A program made the position numbers and the translations under genes. The notes beneath the pieces are model-generated. The model did no database searches. It worked only from the letters and a program-made list of their open reading frames with translations, and was not told the DNA's origin. Of a stretch of DNA of 64,000 nucleotides, positions 35,990-48,299 are shown one piece after another. Location of the stretch: contig JAHQIW010000415.1 in NCBI GenBank assembly GCA_019055375.1, positions 269,501 through 333,500 of the forward strand, read 5' to 3'. This DNA comes from Parelaphostrongylus tenuis (taxonomy: Eukaryota > Nematoda > Chromadorea > Rhabditida > Metastrongylidae). Position 1 is the first letter of the stretch. The number at the start of each line of letters is the position of its first letter.

Positions 35990-36419
35990 GTATAGGCAAC
36001 TTAAAAACGGATATTGTCGTGGTAATTTTTTGTTTTCGTAAGGCATTTTTGCAGAGCCTGTTTTTTGGCTTAATAGGTTTGCCTCGGAACTAATCGTATT
36101 ATTAGAAAGTTAGATATCAGTGATTTCAGTACTATAGCTTGTTCCTCAAAGAAAAAACCTTCTAAACACATTTTGGCATAAAAATGAAATTGAGTTTCAC
36201 ACGTAGAGCATTCCGACGCATTTTCTGGTGGACGGAGATTCACTCTACACTACCAGTAATTGTTCGAAAATTAAAATCTCAGTATATACTGTGCCTTTTC
36301 TCAGAAATTGTGTGCTGCAGCAGAGAGAATAAAGCTGGGTTTCACACTCAAAGAGTTTCTTTCTCTGAATTGCAGCAGATGAAATAAATTCAATTATCAT
36401 CTTTGACCCACGGTGAACC

Positions 36420-36630
36420 TTGGCCAATTCACGTGCGGCTAGCCGAAATAGCCGATAGACCTTGCACCGGTCACGTGGCAACCTCAGCCAGCTGTACGTG
36501 AACTGAACAAACTCGACTTTGGTCGCAGATGGGAATTCAACTGATGTCCAAGACTTTTGCGTCAGGCGGGACTCGATCACTCATTTCACCCTATGCGGGG
36601 CAACATCATACCACCGCTATAAAGCGGTCA
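36420..36630 (-). repeat. tRNA-derived SINE fragment, family 3
   Basis: GCGTCAGGCGGGACTCGATC is a reverse-strand B-box and acceptor end, as at 39.41 and 47.90 kb. ACATCATACCACCGCTATAA followed by AGCGGT is a short hairpin that also occurs at 39.55 and 46.31 kb. Confidence 0.5.
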
Positions 36631-36829
36631 ACAACTAAATAGAATGTCGATATCGACTACAAGGCCAAACAGCTTGGCGGTTGGTTGCTGCCAGATATCT
36701 GCGTTGTAGCGTAGAAAAGTGGTGGGAGAACAGGCATCGATAATGTAATGGTTTAGCCGGTTTGGGGTAGAATGCGGGTCGCAGTTTCGCCTAACGCAGA
36801 AATCTTGCACATTACCTCAACATCACTGG

Positions 36830-36830
<1 letters not shown>

Positions 36831-36878
<48 letters not shown>

Positions 36879-36885
36879 TATATGC
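36831..36885. repeat. (AT)n microsatellite
   Basis: A TA run of about 50 bases with a short CATATA interruption. Confidence 0.9.
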
Positions 36886-37061
36886 ATATTCTTTTTAATA
36901 TTTTTCAAAGAATCCGTTTTCAAAAATTTTTACTGAGCGGTTACAACAAAGTATGTGGGTGCTTTTTTCTCGGCAAGCAGTGGTTATTAATGTAATTACA
37001 AGCTTATGAGCTTGTAGAGAAAATCATAGAACATATACAAAAGAAGAATTACTTGGAATAG

Positions 37062-37562
37062 TCAATCTATCATACAGAAATAACGTTTTGCGGGGATTTT
37101 ATTGCTCTTGAAGGGAGCGCGCGCACGCAGGCAGCGACGCCACGGAACTCTCGTCCCCTGTAAATCGGCTTTTCTTTCTGCAGTGTAGGGAAATTCCTGC
37201 ATCTCTCTTATTGTGTATGCTTTATGGTTTTTCCCTACACGCTCATAAAACACTTGCACATGAATAACATTTGTGTGTGAATGAAAAAAAAGCTGTGCGA
37301 ATACTTCATAGTCGCGACCAAAACTTTTAATTGTGAGAAGCAAATCGGAAAAATCTGGAATGTAGAGAGCATATTTCAAAGTAGACATGATCGCTAAAAA
37401 ACGCCAATTTGAAATATCGAAGTTTGTACATAAAGAGCGATATTTGCATGTACACCATAGACTATTCCTCTTTCTATCTTTCAAGTAAGTGTGAATTCTA
37501 GACATGTTACGCTTTTTCTTGGTGTGGTGCACAGAACTTTTTCCCAGATTCTCTGTATTCAT
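37062..37562 (-). CDS. Unrecognised 166-codon open frame
   Basis: The longest open frame outside transposons. It is basic and Cys-containing (WCTCKYRSLC), with no recognisable domain, signal peptide or obvious splice signals. Chance is a fair explanation. Confidence 0.15.
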   Translation of the reverse strand: MNTENLGKSSVHHTKKKRNMSRIHTYLKDRKRNSLWCTCKYRSLCTNFDISNWRFLAIMSTLKYALYIPDFSDLLLTIKSFGRDYEVFAQLFFHSHTNVIHVQVFYERVGKNHKAYTIREMQEFPYTAERKADLQGTRVPWRRCLRARAPFKSNKIPAKRYFCMID

Positions 37563-37989
37563 TTAATGGCCTTTCAACTGCAGATGTAAAACGCCACTTG
37601 ACTTGGGGAAAACTGTCCCTTTGATAATTTATAACTTGATTATTTGCATAAGTCCTCGTTACAAAGAGGAACAAAGCCCTATGAACGGATCTGCATACTT
37701 AAACTACCGATCAATTATAAGCACTTCAGCAGAAGATTTTCGGCACCCAAATTGACAAGCGGAATAATTGAGGTTTTTTTAGACGAGAGTTCGTCGTTTA
37801 CATGATAAATACCAATATTGCTGAATGATTCCGAACCGTTGGCCATAGATTTACTTCAAATTGAATGAACATTTTCAAACCTATTTTTGCACTAAGGTGT
37901 CAAATTTCTCAAAAATTCAACTGTTTCTTCTGTGTGTTTCGAAAACGGCTTACAAAGAAATTTGGGTTCTCTTCCGTTAGGCGAGAACA

Positions 37990-38360
37990 AAGAAGGAAAT
38001 ATTTTTTTCGCTGGGCAAAAGACTTTCACCTATAGTTTAAGTAATCATCTGAAGGCTTAAATTTCTAACTACTGTGCTACCTGGCCACTTTTCAAAGCCT
38101 TTTAATAACCGCTGCAGCAGAAAGAAAACTTTCGCACAGGCATATTTCTCGTGGGGCAAATTTGTTCCCGTTTTTATGACCATCCGATTGGTCGGTGTAA
38201 AACACCGAGACTATCTTGGATGCTACAGCGTTATGAAAGGGTCTCTTTAAAAAAAGGCCACTTAGCGAAGTAGTTGGAGATTTCAGCTCTCGAATGATTA
38301 CTAGCACTCTTAGGAAAAGTTCTGTCTGACAAAGGGCTATTTTCTTCACTTGCTCCCGGA
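37990..38360. repeat. Dispersed satellite copies
   Basis: GCTCTCGAATGATTACTAGC, ACTCTTAGGAAAAGTTCTGT and GCTACAGCGTTATGAAAGGG are family words, in about two units. Confidence 0.55.
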
Positions 38361-38509
38361 TAACCTAAAAGAAGCGAAATTCAGTGTAAAGTCAAATCTA
38401 CAGATCACAATACGTAATAGGAATGCATTTATTTTTTATGAAAGGAACTGCGAGATAAAATGCACTATTTTAAAGAGTACGGTTTGCATTAAATCCAGGT
38501 CCGCACTAT

Positions 38510-39140
38510 CTATTAACCTCGGCATAGTTTGAATAAATCAGTATCTTCTTCTGTTTAGCCCGCTCCGAGGTGCTAGTAGTATGATTTATTAAATATCAGA
38601 ATATTGACATATCATATGTCAAATTCACGGTCCTTGACACAAGAATCGAAAAACATCCACGCGCAAAACTTTGGAAGCCTTTTGGATACATAGCAAAGGC
38701 CCAAAATTGAACCGCAAAGAGGAATGCCTCATAATAACGCGTGACCTAGCACCATACCTCAGGCTGATATTCCCGACCTGAGCCAGGCACAGTCTCACAT
38801 TATCAAGACTCCAAGTGGCAGGTCTTCAATGATTAATTGAAAGACCTAAAACTTCTAAGAGGTGAGTGTTTTTGAAATGAAGTTTTTCCTATGCGACTCA
38901 AAAATTTATCTCTTACATTTTCTGCTAGGGTTATGAAGAGCCTTTGATTTAATAACTTGCGAAACAATTTGACCTTTCCAGGCTCTGAAGATGGCGAATC
39001 TTGCCGAAACGTAAGCCACCACGACTGTTGTAAATTCGTGCTGCATTATTAACTGTATTGTTATATGTTTCGCTGATATTCAGTAAATCATACTACTAAC
39101 ACCTCGGAGCGGCTAAACAGAAGAAGATACAGAGTACGGT
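38510..39140 (+). mobile_element. Penelope-like element 3' end flanked by an inverted repeat
   Basis: The plus strand gives VKFTVLDTRIEKHPRAKLW, then in another frame RKEECLIITRDLAPYLRLIF, the C-terminus after the GIY-YIG domain. CAGGCTCTGAAGATGGCGAA and CCGAAACGTAAGCC follow. Flanks at 38515-38600 and 39062-39140 are inverted copies (CAGTATCTTCTTCTGTTTAG, CTCCGAGGTG). It is an internally deleted copy. Confidence 0.7.
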
Positions 39141-39394
39141 TTTACAAAATTGTTGTTATACAGAAACTGGACATTGTTAACAAAACCACAGCAAAATTTT
39201 TGATGTGAACATGATGCTGAAGTCTCTATAGCGTTAATCAACTCGCTGCTTACATTTACAAAAGAATTTTCAGTGAATATACGAAACAGTAAGAAATGAA
39301 CATATGAAAATATTAGATAAGGAAAACAATGACAGTGCTAATAGGATGGAGGAAAAGTTTTGAGAAAATGCTTGTAAAATACTCAATATGTGGA

Positions 39395-39590
39395 GTGCTG
39401 TGCAAAAAACGTCTGCGTCAGCCGGGATTCGAACCCAGATCTCACTCTTTCCGGGAGCGTATGCTAACCGTTGCACTACAGACGCTCGTTTTGCACAGAA
39501 AGAGTGAGATCTGGGTTCGAATCCCTTTGCACAGCACTCCACATAATTGGGATATACTATAACATCATACCACTGCAAGTGGCAGTCAAA
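39395..39590. repeat. tRNA-derived SINE, family 3, with an inverted partial copy
   Basis: On the minus strand, GCGTCTGTAGTGCAACGGTT (A-box) and GATCTGGGTTCGAATCCCGG (B-box). The stretch AGAAAGAGTGAGATCTGGGTTCGAATCCC (39499-39527) then repeats part of it in the opposite orientation. The region could fold into a strong hairpin. Confidence 0.65.
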
Positions 39591-39659
39591 ATAGAAAGAA
39601 TTTAGGCTGCTTGTAAAATATTTATTTATATACCTATTACACCCAAACAAGGACAAGAC

Positions 39660-39850
39660 TAATAGTCAAAGTACTCCCCTTCAACTTCAAGCACTTCCTG
39701 CCACTTTTCCGGGCAAAAGATCGATTCCACCTATGCCTTCGCCCTAAGCCATATTGATGCGTTCACTTGCCACCGTTGCATCTAAACCTAACAGCCATTC
39801 CTGTTTAATCGACAACCTAATTTGCTCGCTTGTTAACTTCATCTTGAAGT
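39660..39850 (-). mobile_element. Possible mariner N-terminal fragment
   Basis: The minus strand reads LTSEQIRLSIKQEWLLGL, then DATVASERINMA, GEG, resembling the first helix-turn-helix of mariner transposases (a WLLGxxAxxAxRxINxAxGEG pattern). It is short and runs into stops. Confidence 0.4.
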
Positions 39851-40049
39851 AAGTAGATAGATAATACACCAATGAACGCGGGAGAAGGCGGGCTCTCAAA
39901 TGAGCCCAAAAACACAGAAAATGGCTAGCACCCAAAAAAAAGTTACAAGCGTTTTTCTCAGAACTTATCCTCATCTGAATCTCATCGCATACAATAGAAG
40001 GGACGAAGATGTAAGCAAATGGTAAAGCGGGTGGACGCGTCATACTGAA

Positions 40050-41700
40050 TATGATGAAATATGGGAAGAATATTCATAAGAGAAATCACTGCGTCCATTT
40101 CTCAAATTGTATATTTCCAATCCCGTTGAACACTGTTGTAAAATTCCGTCAGTAAATATTGAATTATATACTAGCGTGAATGGAGGAGTAAATCTAATTA
40201 GATTACGATATAAAGTCATGTCTAACAAGAACAGTCAAAAACACAAAAAGACAGAGTATCACGTGGCAAGGTGAAAATCAAGAACAGAAATAGCCCATTG
40301 GTAAAAGTCTAGTATTCTTCAATAAAAAACATCAAAAGGACCTCTTCGCGTAGAATGCCAGTGTTATAGTCCTTACTAAAAGAGAAATAGTCTCAGATGA
40401 CGATTGTATTGAAGTATTTTCCACCAACAAGGCCATTTATTTAGGCTAAATCAATCAACATATTACCACCTGCGAACTCAATCAATAACAAGTTAATACC
40501 ATAAACAGCTGCCACCACTGATTTGATCAACCATACTCAAAAAACGTTTTCTTCTCTTAATGAAGATTCAACACAAGGCTAACTGCAGCTGTTCAATTGT
40601 TTCGTCTATTTTCATGTGGTCAAATTGTCTACTCCTCTTACGAGCTGCATCAGATGTAAATTGTTCTTTTTTTTTCAAGGAAATTTTTTTGCTATGCGAC
40701 AAAGGAGCCGCATAGATTCACTGGTGATAGAGTTCATACAACATCGGTCATATCCGTCACAAGAAGAAATTAAATGGTAAAATACTATGGATTTAGAGAA
40801 ATATCAGTAATACCTTCCTAGTAATACTCGGCGAATACAGAAAAAAAACACGAAAACTTCACGATATAGCGGACGTCATTCATGACGCTTTGATTGGAAC
40901 GTGTCATTGGAGTTTCATATTTAAGTGCACCGAAATCAATGTATACTTTCCGCGGCGGAGACCGGTGACGCTCACTAGATTTCGTGCTGCCCAGTCCCAC
41001 GAAGGAAAAAAGGGAGACAAAGAGAAATTTGAGTTTAAAAAAGAGGACAACTGACTGATGCATTCAAATGTGGAATGTCGTGATTAACTGAAAAAATTAA
41101 AATGTGCGCAAAATAAAGCCAGATATGCTCGGTTTTATTAAATGGCTCGAAAATTAATGCCGCATTTGAACCGTTAGATATATTCTAGCAATGATTCTTT
41201 CCAAACACTTTTGCACTTTCGTCAATCAATGGAAGGCATATTTCATGCATAAACACCATATGTTATGTTTTCAATATATACCGAATTTCGACAAGTTTAT
41301 CGGCTAGAAATCGAGATGTCAACACAGTAGTTCCGACGAGTTTACTTGAATTGAAAAGTTGACGAAGCTTGAGAAATGGATGCCTTGGAAATCCGATGGC
41401 CCCGTTACATGGTAACGGATTGCTACATATCGAACTGACGACGCTAGGAAGGTCGAAGCAGCTGAGATACGTAGCTCTGCGTCAACATCCATACTCACCG
41501 GCCCTATTGCCTTCAACAACCTCGACAAAGTTCCTGTGCCAGAAATGCTCTATAAAAGAAGGGGTCAAAACTACATTCAGTCATTTAATTGCCTCCAGAA
41601 ATCCAGTACGTAATTGATAAAAGTAATTTTGTATTTATGGAAAAAACGTCCAGATTCAATGGTTTTTTGATATTCAATAAACTTTGTTCTGAACACAGAT
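40050..41700. other. No gene recognised
   Basis: AT-rich, with small unsupported frames and no repeat family recognised. Confidence 0.35.
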
Positions 41701-41714
41701 GTGGTGCATAGAAG

Positions 41715-44600
41715 GCATTACCTGTATCACCTGTCGTCCCTTTGATCGCCGAGTGACACGAGCGGGTTCCAGCGACACTTCCATTTTCCCTATCACATGC
41801 TAGAAAGATTAGCCCAGTGGGTCCTCCTCGCTTTAAGGATTCGCTGAGCATCATATCTTTCTTCTAAGTCTTTCATGAGAAAATCGGACCAAGAGTCGGT
41901 GGTCTTCCTGTAGAACGCTTAATGTCCCGAGGAATCCAGTCGGTAACGGCTCTCGTCCATCGGTGCGCATCACGTGTCCAGCCCACCTTACTTTCGATAT
42001 CCTAGCCTGTAGAACGGCGTCTTTGATCTTCGATCGCCGACGTAAGTCGGAACTTCGGATCCTTTCTCTCATTCGCGAGATACGGGATACTCCTAGCATC
42101 GAACTTTCGACTGCGCGTTCAATAACGCTTAGTGATCTTTCATCTTGCTTACGTAGCGTCCAGATTTCTGCTGCATACATTAGGATAGGGAAAATCATCG
42201 AGCCGAAAAGGTAGACACAGTGTCGGATGTTCTTTGTCTTCTACACTACATCTTCGATGCTCTTAAGCGTCATCCAAGCAGCTCGTTTTTTCCTGCTCAA
42301 CTCTGGGAGCTAGGTCCATTACGTTGATTTCATGGCCTAGATAGACGTAATTGGAGCATTCCTAGATTTTCATTCCCTTGAGCGTGGAAGGGCGTCCAAA
42401 ACCCATCCGTTCCTCATGCACATCGTTTTCGTTAGATTTAGTTGGAGCTCAATCATTCCACAGGCGTTGTCGAAATCGGTCAACATTCGTTCCATTTGCC
42501 TGATGTTTAGTGTTATGAGAACGATATCGTCAGCTAAGCAAAGATGGTTTAATTGTCGACCGTCAATTTTCACTCCCATATCGCCCCATTCTAATGTTCG
42601 CATGACATTTTGTAGGGTGGCAGTGAATAGCTTTGGAGAAATGATATCGCCTTGGTGAACCCCTCTTCTTACGTCAATGGTGATATTGTTGTAGAATGGA
42701 GATATTTTGGTTGTGAGATCTTTATGGAGCTCACGAAGAATCATTATATACCAAGTAGGGATGCTCTGGTTATCCAGATCCTTTATAACCGCTTCTGTTT
42801 CCACTGAATCAAAGGCTTTCTTCAGATCGATGAAAGTGAGACAGAGTGGTTGTTTGTACTCTCGTGAAACTTCAATGAGTCTTGTAATTGTGTGAATGTG
42901 GTGCATGGTACTAAATTCTTTTCGGAAGCTTGCTTGTTCGCATGGCTGTCCCTCGTCCAATGTTCTGCCAATCCTATATAGAATGACTCGAGTAAAGAGT
43001 TTATAAACAACGGACATCAAGCAGATTGGGCGATAATTGCCTATGTGACGGCAAGGGGACATGGCTAGCGAAAAGATCCGAGTAGTGATCGTGGATGATT
43101 TTCTCCATTGGCCTCCTGAAAGCTGTAAGTGTCCCGTCAGGGTATCGAAGTGCAATCATCTTGGTCTAATAAATAGCGAAGTCTCGCTGGGTTTTGCGAA
43201 TGCTCTTCCCAGCTTCTGCTGCTTCTGCCATAACTGCTGTTCTTCAAGGTCTTCTTTCATCGCTTCTATGCAGCGTTTCGCAAGTTCGGACATAAGGTTT
43301 CGGTTGCCAGATGGCGTGTGATTCCACGTAGGCGTATCAGCTGGAGTTTCTGCGGAGACAAACGTCTCTTCTTGACCTTAGGACTCTCGGCTTTCATAGC
43401 GCTAACGTGAAGATATTCAACGAGCCGATCCTTTCCTTCGTCGATGTTGTCGACAACGGTATCTTCCCAACAGCCGGCTAATTATTTGGATACATTCCAG
43501 TTTATGTAGATTTGGGACTTCGTTGTTTGAATTCAGCGGCTTTCTCTCCTTTCAACAAAAACTGAGAGTGAGGCTTTTTGAAAGCCTCTCACCCTGTTCA
43601 TTCCATTCTAGTCCATGGGTACCAATGTGACATTCTTCAGACTTCCTCTAGGTCCAATTTTTGCATGAAAATCTCTGACAATCACCTTGAAGAATGTATG
43701 ATCTTCTCTGAAGGAACTTTCGAGGTCCATATAGAACGCTTCGACTTCGTCTTCGTCATAGCTTGATGCTGGTGCGCAAACAACGAACATGGTCAAAGCC
43801 GGCATAAAGCACATCGTTTCAACATAATCGTCCGATACGGGCTGTTAGTTGTTCAAACGAATCGATGTTCACGGTCAAATTCGACTTGACGAATGACGAC
43901 GCCAAAGCGGCCAAAACCTCTGCTATCGTATGTTCCAAGAAACGGTCCTTCTCCGTTCTCATAAGTAGCGTGAAATGATGGCGTCTTCTCGTCTCAGCCA
44001 GGCCAGTGACATCGTACCTTATCCTTCTTGCTTGAATCAATAGATTTTTTACAACAGATTCATGAGCAAGGGTTCTTGCATTGTAGGTACAGATCGTCAT
44101 TTTAGTCCGCTTTGATATTGGCAGCCTAGTTTGGCTCTGAGATTTCAGCAGCCTCTCCTTACTCCTCCCACCTGGCGCTGCCGTACCAGGGGCTCTTTTG
44201 GGGTCAGGGGAATGAGGCCCATATTTTTTACTGTTTTTAGTACTTTTTACCCAACGTATAGCTTGCTAGTCTCCAAACGTAGGGGCTGGGTACTCACGAT
44301 AGCTTGCCAGTATCTCGGAGGAGCGGGAGGAGCTTATTTGTTGGAGGCGACTCCTAACCGCCTCCCATGTACTTCCCAGCCGCTTGATTGCAGGCTTTGG
44401 CCGACTTGAATCTTAAAAAGAGAGTTTTGTCAAGTCGGCGCTGTAGAAAAAGGGAGCTCATTCCCTGAATCCACCTGCGTCTCTGGAAAGCACACGGTCG
44501 CTTTTAGTTCGCGTTTATTCCCGTATACACCACCTTGGAACGCGCCACGTGCCCTCACGACTAACCGGACCGGATCCCTCTAAGAGGGAGGTCCATGGTA
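41715..44600 (-). mobile_element. RTE-type non-LTR retrotransposon, near full length, internally deleted
   Basis: Minus-strand order: a 5' leader (44.6-44.11 kb); the apurinic-endonuclease-type start TICTYNARTLA and AETRRRHHF (44.1 kb); then YDEDEVEAFYMDLES and DFHAKIGPR (43.7 kb); the DNIDEGKDRL linker (43.4 kb); and RT 43155-42370 (IGNYRPICLMSVVYKLFTRV, EQASFRKEFSTMHHIHT, FIDLKKAFDSVETEA, GVHQGDIISPKLFTA, and LADDIVLIT in place of FADD). The C-terminal part is 42198-41851 (AEIWTLRKQDERSLSVIERA, RWAGHVMRTDG). Deletions remove the endonuclease C-terminus and the first RT blocks, fusing FSLAMSPCRHIGNYR. It is inactive. It is the same family as 24.83 kb. Confidence 0.9.
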
Positions 44601-44609
44601 CACGACACT

Positions 44610-45720
44610 GAAGATAAAGGTTGAAAATCCTGCAATAATTTCAAACCATTCAACAACAGTCTTTGCAATCGAGAGTAGCACATTTCCCTTTTGCTGTTGT
44701 ATCTAACCATTATGGATGAGCAAAGATCTCTCAAAAGGGCGAGATCCTAATAAAAGTTTCAAAAGGACGAGATCTTAAGAAAAAGTTGGATTTCGCAATG
44801 ACTAAGAATGCACAGAGCGAGAACCGTGTAAACATACCCGTTTCACACTTACAGCCTCTTCACCAAATAATAGAGAACTTCAGAAAGAAGAGGACACCAC
44901 CACACATTTCTAAATGATTATTTGTCGTTCATTCAACAAGCCAAGTTTATGAAATATGAGAACCACCATATATTGATACTTGATCTACCACCATCAAAGA
45001 ATATTATTCACTAACAGAAAGGCAACAAAAGATGGCTATCTTCACTCCTTACAATTTTTGAAATTCTATCAAAAAACCATTGAGATGACCATGTTTTTCT
45101 TCTCTAAAATGTAGAAATTTTAGATTTGTGAAAAGGGAATTTGCTGTTTATGCATTGATGAAAATTGCCATTTGATATTGGAATAAATTCTTAAATAATA
45201 TGGTTATATTAAACATAATTTTAATGCGCATTTCTCGTAATATGGCTTGCTCCAAATGATCTATTACTTGCTGTTTATTCTATGTTCTTCCTAGACTATG
45301 GAAAGGGTGTTGGCTAGTGTAACAGTAATGGCGATTTCAGATCGTGAGTTCAAAATTGGCTCTAAAACAGCCGAGTCAACATGCAACATCAACGGGCATT
45401 TGCCCCCAAGACCTGTTAACGAACTAGTGTAGTGGAGTTTCAAGAGGATTTCTAAAGGAGATGCATTCGAACATTACTTACACTGTGATTACTTTTTCAC
45501 CAACCTTATCAGAGATCATGAGAAAAGCGATCATCAAAACCGATATTGAAGAATAACTTAAGGTCGACTATTCTACCGCTCTTACCATTTGAACCAAATT
45601 ACCAAAGTAATTATAGTTTCTTTACAATCTGAAATCGCAGTTATTTTTACATCCGCTTAATACGATGTTTGTCAAAATAAACGAAGCAAACAAAATTTGA
45701 AGTCAAAGATACTAGTCGGC
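44610..45720. other. No gene recognised
   Basis: No motif or recognised repeat. The end near 45.68 kb weakly matches 14.65 kb, so the duplicated block may begin here. Confidence 0.35.
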
Positions 45721-45724
45721 TTTT

Positions 45725-46600
45725 CATCTGCATCCGAGATTTTCAGCAATTCCACTGTTTTCTCTTTTTCTCTTCATTGAATGTGATAAATATTCCATCG
45801 AACATCTGTAACTGATCTATTTCTATCTCGTAATCATTCAAAAGCAGACCATTTATGAAAAACCTCATGATAATTGACATATGCCAGTCCTCAGGGCATC
45901 CATTGTAGAGTTGACGCGAAATCGGTTATCAGTCGCTGCTGTCAATACTGCCGTTCGATGCTTTGTGTTTCAGTGACAAGTTCGATTTCCTGAAACCCGT
46001 TGTGTAAGCTTACTTAGAAAAAGCTCTGTCTTCTCTACAAAGAAGCTCTGAAGAAGGCGAGTCAACGAAACGCAAGCGTTCGAGAAACAGCGACAACAAC
46101 AACAAAAATAACAGAAAAGCAAGAGAAACTTCAATAAAAACAAAACGACAAAGACAACGACAACAGTATAGCAACAATAGCAGCAGTAAAACAACAGTAA
46201 CAACTGATATTGACCTCGCGTCAGTTCAACAAAGAAATACCGAGATATACACATTTCTACTCTCTTTGAGAACTAAAGAGCTAAAAAAACCTAAGCTAGA
46301 AACATCATAACACCGCTATAGGCGGTTAAATAAAAAATGATTTTGGATTTTAAAAAGCTAGCCATAACACTAGAAAGTTCTTTAATCTCAACATTGCTTT
46401 GAGCAACCTTTTTTGTTCCCAAAAAATTGCGGCTAGTAATCAAAGCCGTTCAAACTGATTTCTCAAAAAGCAATTAAAGGCACTGAAAATTTTACTAGTT
46501 CTTCATCACTACCATATGAGTAGACATTATATTGACTGCCTAATATTTTCAGTCTGCCACAATTTGAGTAAACTTGGTTCACCATTATAATTATAAGTTT
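45725..46600 (+). other. Upstream flank of copy B, homologous to the copy A flank
   Basis: TTGAATGTGATAAATATTCC (45777-45799) and AAAAAGCTAGCCATAACACT (46352-46371) match 14878-14900 and 15781-15800 in the same order. AACAACAACAAAAATAACAG low complexity at 46.1 kb parallels the CAA/CAG run at 15.4 kb. Confidence 0.6.
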
Positions 46601-46619
46601 TAGTTGAAATGACTTTCTA

Positions 46620-47145
46620 TACATCTCAGCGTCAATATTAGATATTTCATACGTTTTGACACTAAAGCAATTAAGGCCAAATTTACTAACGAGATTAACA
46701 TCGCTGTCCAAAATATGCGCCATCAGCCTGAACACATTTCTGCCAAACCTCACAAATCAATACCGATTTGTACATAATTTTCTGAGCTTTCTTTTGCTAA
46801 AAGATTTTTCTATACTAACTGCATCATGGTCACTCAACGAAAGCTTCATGTCGATAGATTGGCGAAAAGAAAGTCGGCCGAAGTGGGCTGGAAGTTGGTG
46901 GATCATCTGCCATACAGTCCTGGCTTGTAACCGTCTGACTGTCACCTCTTTCGATCGCTGGAGCACTTCGTGAGCAAGAAGAAGTTCTGAGACATCAATC
47001 ACTTGCGTCGATTAACGACTTTCTGGAAATCCAAGGAAGACGAGTTTTATGAGCGGTATTGATTTGCTGCCTGAGATGACAAAAATGTGTTCAGGCTGAT
47101 GGCGCATACTTTGAATAGTGTTGTAAAGCGAATTTAAGTGCTTTC
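46620..47145. mobile_element. Mariner remnant with duplicated, inverted 3' end
   Basis: The plus strand, 46800-47140, reads LHHGHSTKA (from LHHDNARPH), HLPYSPGL, stop, PSDCHLFRSLEHFVSKKKF and DEFYERY, with stops and a lost Asp. AATGTGTTCAGGCTGATGGC near 47080 recurs in reverse complement at 46.70-46.74 kb, so a second 3' end lies head to head. Confidence 0.7.
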
Positions 47146-47877
47146 GGTTGATATGGTGTTTGTTGCCCTAGTGCCCAGACTTATAAGAAGACTTAATGGC
47201 TGACCTGTGCGAATCATGAGAGCTTTTCTTGAAAATAGGTGTGGTAACAGATGTTTTAGTTTTGTCATTAGGTGAACAGCTTTCAGAATTCATATGCAAT
47301 TATCATTCAGCAACACTTAATCTCACCTACTCCTCTTTAGAGATACTGTACGGATCCCAGCACTTCTTGCACTCTTCGCTTCCTCTAATTTATCCTTCAC
47401 AGAATTCTCCAAGTATTTTGTGTGTTAATTCGGCTGCTGTTTGAAGATTGTGTGTTCTTGATAGATGTATTATTGGTTAGGACGACTCTCCTTGCAAAAC
47501 TGTGGGTAACCTGGCCAAGGCATTCCTTGATAATTACGCTAGCTCGCGCCTCATATCAACCCTTTCGGGGCACCAATTTTAATCGCTACGTGTGAGTAAG
47601 TAGCAGCCTGTGCGCGATTTCTTTTATTTGATTAGTGTATTTCACTGTTATGATAAAAAATCTAGGGTTTCTTGTGATACTTTGATAGCTTACGATGTTT
47701 TATACGCACTCTTATGCTTTTGGTGCAGATACAAGGTTGACATTTCAATAAAAAACTCTGATTTAGTACGCAAGTACAGTAATGTTGGTATTCTGTCAAT
47801 TGTAATAACTTGTACAAGAAGTATTATGGTATGAATCTATCAGTTCTAACATGTTTTATTATACTCATTGATGTAAA

Positions 47878-47985
47878 GTGTTGTGCAAAATTTTCGCTTT
47901 AGGCGGGACTGGAACCCGCACCTCACTTCTTCCGAAAGCACGCCCTCTATCCGTTACACTACTGACGCCCATTCGACACACTTTT
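47878..47985 (-). repeat. tRNA-derived SINE, family 3
   Basis: On the minus strand, GGCGTCAGTAGTGTAACGGA (A-box) and GTGCGGGTTCCAGTCCCGCC (B-box). It aligns with 39.41-39.48 kb. Confidence 0.65.
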
Positions 47986-48299
47986 CTTTTCAGGCTACAA
48001 CGCATCTATCTGCCATCCGCCAGCAGGCAACGGCCTAGTCTAGGTAGTCGGTTTCGACATTGAACCCAGTCACGCTGACAGATATTGGGTATCAGAGATC
48101 GAATGAAATTCTTTTTGTTTGTTTTATCATATGAAATCCTTAAAAATTATAGTGGTGACTTGAAATCGGAAAACAATGAATAGCTTGTCAAAAAAGATGC
48201 TGCACAGTACATGCGGTGAGGTCATTAATAAAAAAACGTAAACAGCTCTATTGGGATAAGTCTTCTTCAGTGAAAAAAGCTTCTTCCTTCTGCCTCTAG

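Noticed and set aside
36760..36830. A second SINE head just before the (AT)n tract
   Set aside because: Only loose similarity to tRNA boxes (GTTTAGCCGG, GGGTCGCAGTTTCGCC); too degenerate to call.
47900..47970. A tRNA gene on the minus strand
   Set aside because: It has A and B boxes, but the acceptor arm does not pair well and related copies are dispersed, so it is a SINE.
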